From: Torreya grandis
Taxonomy: Eukaryota; Streptophyta; Pinopsida; Cupressales; Taxaceae
Assembly: GCA_037957365.1 (NCBI GenBank)
Contig: JARHVA010004802.1
Span: forward strand, 1,207,001 to 1,271,000
Direction of reading: 5' to 3'
DNA: 64,000 bases
Part shown: piece by piece, positions 50,601 to 59,600 of the stretch
How positions within the stretch are numbered: the first letter of the stretch is position 1
How the letters are laid out: each line of letters starts with the position of its first letter
Made by a program: the position numbers and the translations under genes
Notes under the pieces: generated by a model
What the model saw: the letters and a program-made list of their open reading frames with translations, nothing else
Told to the model about the DNA's origin: nothing
The model's database searches: none

Positions 50601-53600
50601 TGGGCAGATGGCGTAGGGTAAACATGCTTTCCCTTCTTTTTGGCCTTGAGTTGACAAGCACCTCTTTGTCATCTGCGGGGTTGAGTTGGACTTCATCTTC
50701 CTTGTTGGGCTGGTGGCCATAATTGATGTTGAGTCGGGCCTATTCCCTACTCACATGGGGGCCTTGACATTGTGGGGGTCCCAATCTCTGTGTTCAGCCT
50801 TGTCCAAGGCATAGGAATCTCTACTTGCAGCCATCTTCTGCAACGGAAGTAAACTTTGGTACACATGATGCTTGATGGTTATGGGGAAGGTTGGGCAAGC
50901 CTTCCATTGGCGATTGATGCAATGATCAAAGATGCCCTCAACTAGGTGATAGGCAATCTCTTGCTTTGCCAATCGCTCTGAAACTTGGTAAGGCAGGCGA
51001 AGGGGAGCTTTGAGGGTACCAGCCACTCAAATAATGGTGTCATCCCTATAGTACCAGTAATCGCCGATGGGGACAAGAGACTGTGTTATTTCGTTGGAGA
51101 GACGAGGCATGGATGCCTTGATGGCCATATAGACCATTGGGTAGAAGGACTCACAAATTTCTCGGATGTGATTCTAGTAATGGTGGCCATATAGTTTATA
51201 AAAAACTACATGGACCACTGCGTCTCTGGGAACCCATGGTAGAAAGATAGAGGGCTTAAATAGAATGGTAGTGCACACTGTGTCCACCAAGTAGCTCATC
51301 ATATAAAAATTGCCTTTGCCCCGAGCATTTGAAATTGCCTTGACAAGGTTGAAATTGATCACGCTGCCAAAGTCTGGGACCTTATTGCCTTCAAGGATTA
51401 AATGTAGCAGGGGCACCCATAAGAGATTGATGTGCACATAGTTGGTCACCGTGAACAGCCAATCCAACATGATCATCTCTACACGAATCCCTTTCTTGAA
51501 GGTGCAGACTGTGTGAGAGTCTATGTCTACCTTGTTAACCCATTTGGCATCTGGGTTTTCTGCCAATCTCTCAAGACATCTTATATTTGATACGCGTTGG
51601 TCCATGCATCAACTGTAGCAGTGTCGTAGGAGACTGTGTATTCAAGGAGGTTGTAGTAGGATTTGAATGCACTCCCGGAAATATCTGCTATCCTTTGCCA
51701 GGAGCCCACAGAACAAACAAGATCGTGAAAACCGTCCTGTACTCGCTTGGCAGTGAGCAACAATTTGCTCAAGAGGTCTGCACAAGGGAAGACTTTTGGC
51801 TTGGCTGTAGTTTTGTGTAATGCGCACTTCTCGTACGCCCAAAGGGCATCTTGGAACTCAACCTCATCCTCGTCATCATCAAAGGTCAATTTTGGCATAG
51901 TTTCAATTGCTTTGAATATATTGTTGTAATATTTTAAGCGGGTTAAGCCCTCAGGGAAATTGGTGTCCCTATATTCGGGCTTCGCATTGGGTTTAGAAGA
52001 CGAAGCAACCATGGTGGAAGAGGGATAGATCTCTACAACAACAGATTCTGAGCAAGGAGAACATGGCTCATAGTTATGAGCAAAAAGTGAGGAGGCAAAT
52101 TTTGGGAAGATGGGAGCAATAACAATAAAAGGGCTTATCATTGAGCACTTATAGGGATCCTCAAAGATCACTTGCATTGACAGCGCTTGGTAGCTCACCT
52201 CGTGCGAATTTGAATTTGAGTTGGTGGTCCGATCCTCCCATTTATCTCTTGATCTGGAATTAAACTCAGATATTTCAAATACATGCCGCTTGCTAGATTT
52301 GGAGACTGCGAAAGGATGTTTTGAATTGTCCAATCAAGGCCAGTTTCCTATTTAGTTAATGTGGAGTGTGGTAGGCACACAATCCCCTTTGGCCCCTTGG
52401 GTAACCTTTAGCTTGTGCCATGTGTCCACTGCCAATTGGCCCTGCCTGTAACGGATACCACCTAGGTGTGGCTCGGTACTTTGCCTTTACACGTTCGGAA
52501 GCAAGAAATGCTAGTTGGAGTGAGATGACACGTGGTGTCTTGTGATTGGCCTTTTGAATTTGATTGTACCTCCCTCTAATTGCCTTGGGGTGTTTCGGGC
52601 CACTTTTGCCAGTTTGTACGGAGGGGCCACATGGCGTGGTTTGGTAGGTCGGGCTCTCTCGGGCATTGATATCATTGATAGGTCCAGGAGACTGACAACA
52701 GGATCTACGTTGCCCTTCTTCATTTGGTCGGGCTCTCTTGGGCTCTGACATCTTTGACAGGTCTAGGAGATGGATAGATCTGACACTGGGGTCCACTTGA
52801 CGCTTCTTCATTCAACTGGGCTCTATCGGGCTCTGACATTTCTGACAGGTATGGGAGATTGACAACTCTGACAACGGGGTCCATGCGGCGCTTCCTCATT
52901 TGCTCTGGCTCTTTCGGGCTTTGACATTTCTGACAAGTCCAGGGCACTGACAACCTTTGACAGTGGGGTCCACGCAACGCTTCCTCATTCGGTTGCTCTT
53001 GTAAAAATTCATGAAAAAAATACTAAGTAAAAAAGAAGCCACGTAATTAATTCAAAGGCTAACCTGCCCACCAACGAGGCTTTATGAGGTGCCTAGTAAG
53101 ACTCCGGGAGATTGCGACACTAGGAACCTTAATACAAGTCCAAATTTGTGAAAAATAGTTAGAATGATAAAAAGTATTCAAAGTATGAAAGCAATTTGTT
53201 CTTCTTAGGACGCAAAAAAGACTTGATTGTGCTTAAATCCAAAAGGCCATAGGGGTTTTTAAACAAAGACCAAATTGTCACTTTAAGCACGCTAGACATT
53301 GGGCAAACTGGGGTGAAACATAAATTCGAGGATTTTCACAAAAAGATGTTCAGAGAGGGACTGAATATCCGAGAACTTCAAATTGAACACTTCAGCCTCT
53401 CCCCCCTCGCCCTCCCCCCCCAGCCCTCCCCCACTTCTCCGAAGACGAGTGTTTTGTTGGCCACAATAGATACGTTGCGGATACGGCCAAGGTACATCCT
53501 TGGGCCTGTGGATACGTCCATCAGAGAGGGATTGAAAATTCGAGAACTTCGAATTGAGCACTTCAAGAGGCCCCCCCAACTTCGAAGGGGGTTGTGTTGG

Positions 53601-56600
53601 CCACAATAGATACACTGCGGATATGGCCAAGGTACATCCCTAGGCCTGTGGATACGTTCAGATACGTCCCAAGACGTATCTAGACATATCCATAGGCCCA
53701 AGGATGTACCCTTGCCGTATCCCCCCTGAATCCATATCCACTACTGTATCGAACCATACTCAAGGATCTGCAGGGGTGTATTCGGTAATGTAGGCTTCCG
53801 ATATAACTTATCAATAGTAAATCAAGAGATTGGCTACTGTGCACGTCAATCCAAAGCAAGAGACATTGTTTGAGATCTGGGCTTGATATAAATTTTCTAC
53901 AAGGACATCCTATAATTCTTCAGCATCTTACAAGTTATAATTTACCAATGGTCATTTATTTTTCATGTCTATCATTAAATTTTATGATCATTTGATATTC
54001 ATGGAGATGGATCATTGACATTTAGCATAAATATGGTGTCAAAGAACTATTTTAATCTTTGAGTGGAACAAGGATAATTGAATTGACAACATATAGGTTG
54101 AGAAATATGCATATGATTAACAAGATGATCCATTTCAATTTTCTACAGACCTACTCTATCATATGTCAACTCAAACAAGGAGAATTTGAACAATATCAAG
54201 AACAACTTACTTTGGTTATTGTGTTCCCCTCTTCATGCAATCTTTTATAGAAAAACTCTTATCTTCTACAGTTCCATGTTGCTTAAGAATTTGTTTATGA
54301 TTATTCAGTGTCACTTTCCAAATATGCCACGAGGCTAGACAACTTAACAGTTGGCTTGAATGCTTTGCTGCATGTTATACATTTATCGGTAACAAAATGC
54401 AGGCAAGTCCTTACTAGTTTTAACTAAATAAATTTATTATTTTCCAAACTTGTGTTGATTTGATGTACTACAAAAATGCAAGGATAAAGTTTTGTTTCTG
54501 CTTCAAACAGTCTGTAGATTGTAACTTGCCCTGCTTTTTCCCTTTATCAGGTCTTTGGCAGAACAAAGACTCTTTTCAATCAATTTCTATTTCAAGAAAT
54601 GAAACTTGATCTTGTCATGCCTATTTCAAACGACATGAATCTGATGCTATCGACCATTGTGTGTTAACTTTAAATATTCAATATCGCATTATTTACTCTT
54701 TGTATATACATGTATGCTAGATTTAATTGATTAGTTTTGAGTGTATTTTAAATTTATTTGATATGGAATGCATTTTAATAATTATTTTCCCTTAAAATTT
54801 ACTATTTTTAACGATTTATTAAATTTGCTGAGTCTTAAGAGTCCTGGCCGAGTTTTTTTCTCCGAGTCTGAGTCTTGTTACTGTGGCTTTTACAAAGATT
54901 CATGTTTTTGCTATCACCACTATAGGTGCTTGGATCTTTACCTCTAGAAAGAAGCCATCCTCACACGGTCACCCTCATATATCAAGCATTGCAAAGTACA
55001 TCGAGGACTGCTATATTAATTGCCTTCTTCCAAGCCATTTCAGTTGTTGGAGGTGTTAAGCAGTCTTTGGATGCTACATTTACTCATGCAAATAGTGATA
55101 GATTGACGAGTCCATATGACCCTCCGTGAACATCTATTGGGTTACTACTATACGGATTTTATTGCACTAGATGTTGACGTTCATGTCCCCTCCTCATCCA
55201 GAATCTAAGAGATCTGAACAAACAAGACAGCGTCCTATGTAGATTTGGAAGATAATCTATTATGGATGTTAGTAGAGTTTATGTTCTTTGCACCTCATCC
55301 TACTCCCTGCAAGATTCCCCAGTCAGGCCTCTTAGTCCCATCATTTTTTTTTTGTCTATAAAACTTCCATTAAAATAAACAAGTGCTATAGGTATGACAA
55401 TACTGGAGAACTGCAAACTTCAAATGCTGAAGCAGTCCTCAAAAGTAGACTAACGGTTAAGAGCTAAAAATTCATCAAAAATCATGACACTGAGCACTAA
55501 ATGTTCAAGAGCTCAATAATATATGAAAAGTGCCTTTGCAAAAGTTTTGGAATAAATTGCTTTCAGGCATGAAAAACAGAAAACAAAGAGTTGAAGCATT
55601 ATTGATCACCACACTAGGCTGGTAGTTTACTGGAGGACATGACATCTCTTGCAACAAACTCTTTTTGATTGTGAAAGCCTTGGTCCTGTTGTGATCCAGG
55701 TGTTCCTTTGTAGGAATCAGCATTGAGTGGGGATGCACCTTGGCACATGTTGACTGTGTTTGAGGAAGATCTTGAAGCAACCCCAAGCAGGCGAGGCTTC
55801 ATAAACTTCTTGTTAAAAAACTAGAGGTTTGTCATCAATTAGAGAGGAGATTATTTTCTTTGGGACAAGGGCCTCGTAGCTGCCACTAGTTTTCCCTTTC
55901 TCAAGGGAGCTGACTTGATGGCTTAGTTCCATGAGCGTAATATCCATTTGTAACTGGTGGTTTAAATTTGGGTAACATTTCCGGTCATCTCATTCAGAAC
56001 TCCTTACTTCACATCCAACCAGGCATAAATTATTTCCATAAATTTTACACTTCAGGCACATTATGAGCAGGGAGTCTTTTAAGAGGATGTGGGGATTGAG
56101 TCATAGCCATTAGGGGCTTTTCAATAAGAGGCTTGCCATACTGCAGGCTGAGGTCACTGGAGTGGGCTGAAAGCATAGTTTGAAGTCCTTTGCACAGGAT
56201 GTTGCACATAGAGTCTGCAATTAGTTTTAGCCTCTAGGCCCTACTCTGACCATCTAGAAGGTTCAGGTTGAGCAGATTGAATGGAAGACTGCTTGTTCCC
56301 TGAAAAAATGGCATGCCTTGGATAGAAAGGCCGAGTGGCTTGGGGAACTTGATAATTGATGAGGCATGTTCTAGCACTGATTATAGGATGTGAAGATGGA
56401 GGTCGGGCAAGGATAGGGTTTGTAGGGATTGAAGGCTGCGACATGGGAGGCTCCATTGGTTGATTATTGTCCACAATAATTGAAGGTTTTGGATTCCTTA
56501 CTCTGTGCTTCCCTGGATCAGATCCAAAGGAGCTCTAATTTCTTAATATTTGGCTGTTGCTCCACGATTATTTCCTGGTCCATGGGGCTTTTCCCTCTTT

Positions 56601-59600
56601 TTATGAGGGAAATAATGTCAATAAGAGAATGGATAGAATAAGTGGTGTAGAAAGGGGTTTTGTGGCCTATGTCTTCCTAGTTGGGGGTGATCATATGGCC
56701 TTCTAACTTTTAGCCAGAGCATTCCATCATGATGGAATTATGACATCACGTGTGGCTTCAGTTAGCTCTGTTTTGGTTTGTGGTATTATTAATATTTGTT
56801 GCTAGTATGTTTGTTTGAGTGCCAAGCTTGCTAGCAATGAGATGAGCAATGAATGGAAGTGAAGTGAAATGACGGTGGTTAGATGGGATGGTATATATGG
56901 CAATGTGGTGAAAGAGGTTTGGATGGCCTATGCACAGTCAATAAGGTGTTCTATATAAAAAACTTTAGACATGGAGCTCATTTGGGCTTCTTGCTACTAG
57001 TTGTACTTTTGGCTCCCATTGACCTACTTTGGTCATTTGCGGGTGGTAATATAATTTCATTTTCTTTCTTTCTTTTAAGCGTCTGGTAGCTCAGTCATAA
57101 TGATGTAATCTGTTGCTGCAGAAATCAAGAAAGGTGGTTTGTTTTGCTCTATACAAAGCTTGATATGGATTAATCTTTTTATATAGAAGATCATTTAAAG
57201 GACTCAATGAAAGCCATAAATACCCAAATCAAACAACATTGAACTAGAAAAGGATAGAAAGGAAAATTTTTAATTTGTAATTTTTAAATGGTGTTAGTTT
57301 CACGTATGAAGTCCCTAGCAGCATAAACTAATTGAGTGATTGAAACCCTTGGAAGCCACTCAGAATATAGTTGAATGTGAAATGTTGGCCATCGTATTTA
57401 CTTGGCAGCTGGACCAATACTTGATGACAAACTATCTTTTTAAAAGGATCCGGTGATTCTTGGAGGAAATTAATTAAATCCATGTAAGAAATTATTGGTT
57501 AATATAAACTAGTCTGTGATAACTTTGTCAAACTGTCAGCTAATATTTGTCTCTAATGTCACTTTAAAGAAAAAAAAAGATAAATTATATTTCAAGTTTA
57601 CTTGAACCATACTAAGCATAAGCTTTTAGCAACTTGTAATAAACTTTTCATTTTGTAATGGTTAAATGAATCCTTACCTCTGACATAATTTTCCATGTAA
57701 CATTTTGTTACAAAGTAAAGCACAGCGAAAGAAATATCTCCTGCAGTATGGTCTTGATGCAAGCTTGATAAATCTGGATACGTGAATGAATTTGTTTTAG
57801 GGTCGTTCTACATATTGGACAGGAAATTCTAACATGAAATGCGGTTGATTGGCATTAACTATTATTGGATTGGTGTCTGCATTACAACCTAGCTTGAGAC
57901 CATCTGGTTTTTCATTGCTTTCTTGCTTATGTCTTTGCAAACTTTATTATCTTTGCATCATGCTTCCATGTCTATTGTAGTATCATGGATGTAGATTTAA
58001 TGTCATTTTTGAGCTTTTTCTTAGCTTTAGAAGCAGAGACTACCTTCGAATTGTTGGGCATGTAGTTTTCAATATTTGTGGTATTTTAATTAAATAAGGA
58101 TGAGTTGTAAATTGAAGTTTTCAAAGAAAGGTTATGACATGGATGGCATTTTGGATGATACTCCGTCTAATCTGCACTTTTGTAAAATGTTGAAGTTGCA
58201 TTGATGATCTTGTATGGTCAATGATTTTTGTGCGATTTTTAATGCCAGATTTGCAGCAGAAGCAGCTAGCAAACCAATTGCCTTCCATATCTTTTGAAGA
58301 GAGGGAAGCTGCCTACCTTGCTGCACGTGAACGGATATTTTCTCTAAGTTCGTCTGAAGAAAATGATGAACAGAAGGAGCAGGAAATTCCTAGACCTAGA
58401 ACTGTACCAGTAGTTGCTCGGAGGATGATTGCTCATGCTTTAGGCAAGAGGATAATGGTAGATGCAACTTGCGAGAAACCTGAGATACCTAAGAATATAG
58501 AGGCTTCACAAGTATATGACAAGACACCAGATAAATGCTTGAATGATGCATCATCCCAAGGTCAAGCTCAGCATGCTGTGAAGGCTAGTTCAGAAGAGTC
58601 ACCTGCTATAGCCGCTAAAATAATGACAAATAAGTACTTAAATGGAGATGTTCCATGCCACAATGACAAAATTAATGCTAGGGTGGATACCAGAGTTGCA
58701 TCTACAGATATGAAAACAGTGCAGAGAGATTCTGGTGATTCACCTCAGGGGGTTGTCGGTGATCCACATGTCACAAAAGATGGGTCAGAATTCCCTCCTG
58801 TTATAGAAGCGAAAAAAATGCCAGTTAAAAGCTTGAATTCAGAGATTCTTTACGTGGATGATAAAATGACAGATAAGAACTTGATTGCAGATATCCCATG
58901 TATAGATGAGAAACTGCCAGAAAAAAGATGTACCGATACATCAGAACCGGCAAGTGGGGCTCCGCAGCCTGGAAAGGCCAGTTTGGGGCATATGCCTGCA
59001 GCAGCAGCCAAGAGAATGTTTGCACAGGCGTTGGGGCTTTCCATAACAAATGTTGCTTTTAAGACTACAATGGAATCAACAGCAAGGCTTGGAATTGGAA
59101 GTAACAATGCTTCTGAGACACAAAGATTTCAAGCTGATACTTCATACCAGAATGTTTCACAGTTTTCGGTTGGTGTTGAACAGGAGAGGCCTAAAGAGTT
59201 GCATCATTCAAGGGACGAGGTTGAACCTCCTTCAACAAGTGAATCATTAAGAACAAATCCTCAAAAGCATTTACCAACAGGGAGGATGCAAAATACGCAC
59301 ATTCCTGGAAGGGCTGCTCAGAGGCTGTTTGCACAAGCACTTGGGATACAGAATCTTTCTTCAACTTGCATTGAAGGCAAACAATCTAGAAACCCATCTG
59401 CTACATATCCAGCTTTTAGGGGTCTCCCAGTAGGACATAAACCAAGAGCAAGTTTTGGGCCCTTGAATCCAGTATTTAATTCATTGGCATCTACTTCAGG
59501 TATGATCATCTCACCTAACGATGAGCATCAAGACTATGGTAGCAATGCAAATAATTTTCTTTCTCAGGCTAGTGATGTAAATGGGGAAAGTAATTTGGAA

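Noticed and set aside
52356..52977. Minus-strand frames rich in Pro, Arg and Glu
   Set aside because: They are translations of the 88-bp minisatellite in several frames, with no sign of selection.
53313..53701. Frames of about 100 codons on both strands
   Set aside because: They arise from the duplicated 170-bp unit and foldback and have repeats in both strands, not a protein.
58221..58248. MIFVRFLMP as the N-terminus of the R3H-SUZ protein
   Set aside because: These bases lie before a clean acceptor at 58248. The upstream R3H exons join here in the right phase, so this Met is only an open intron end.
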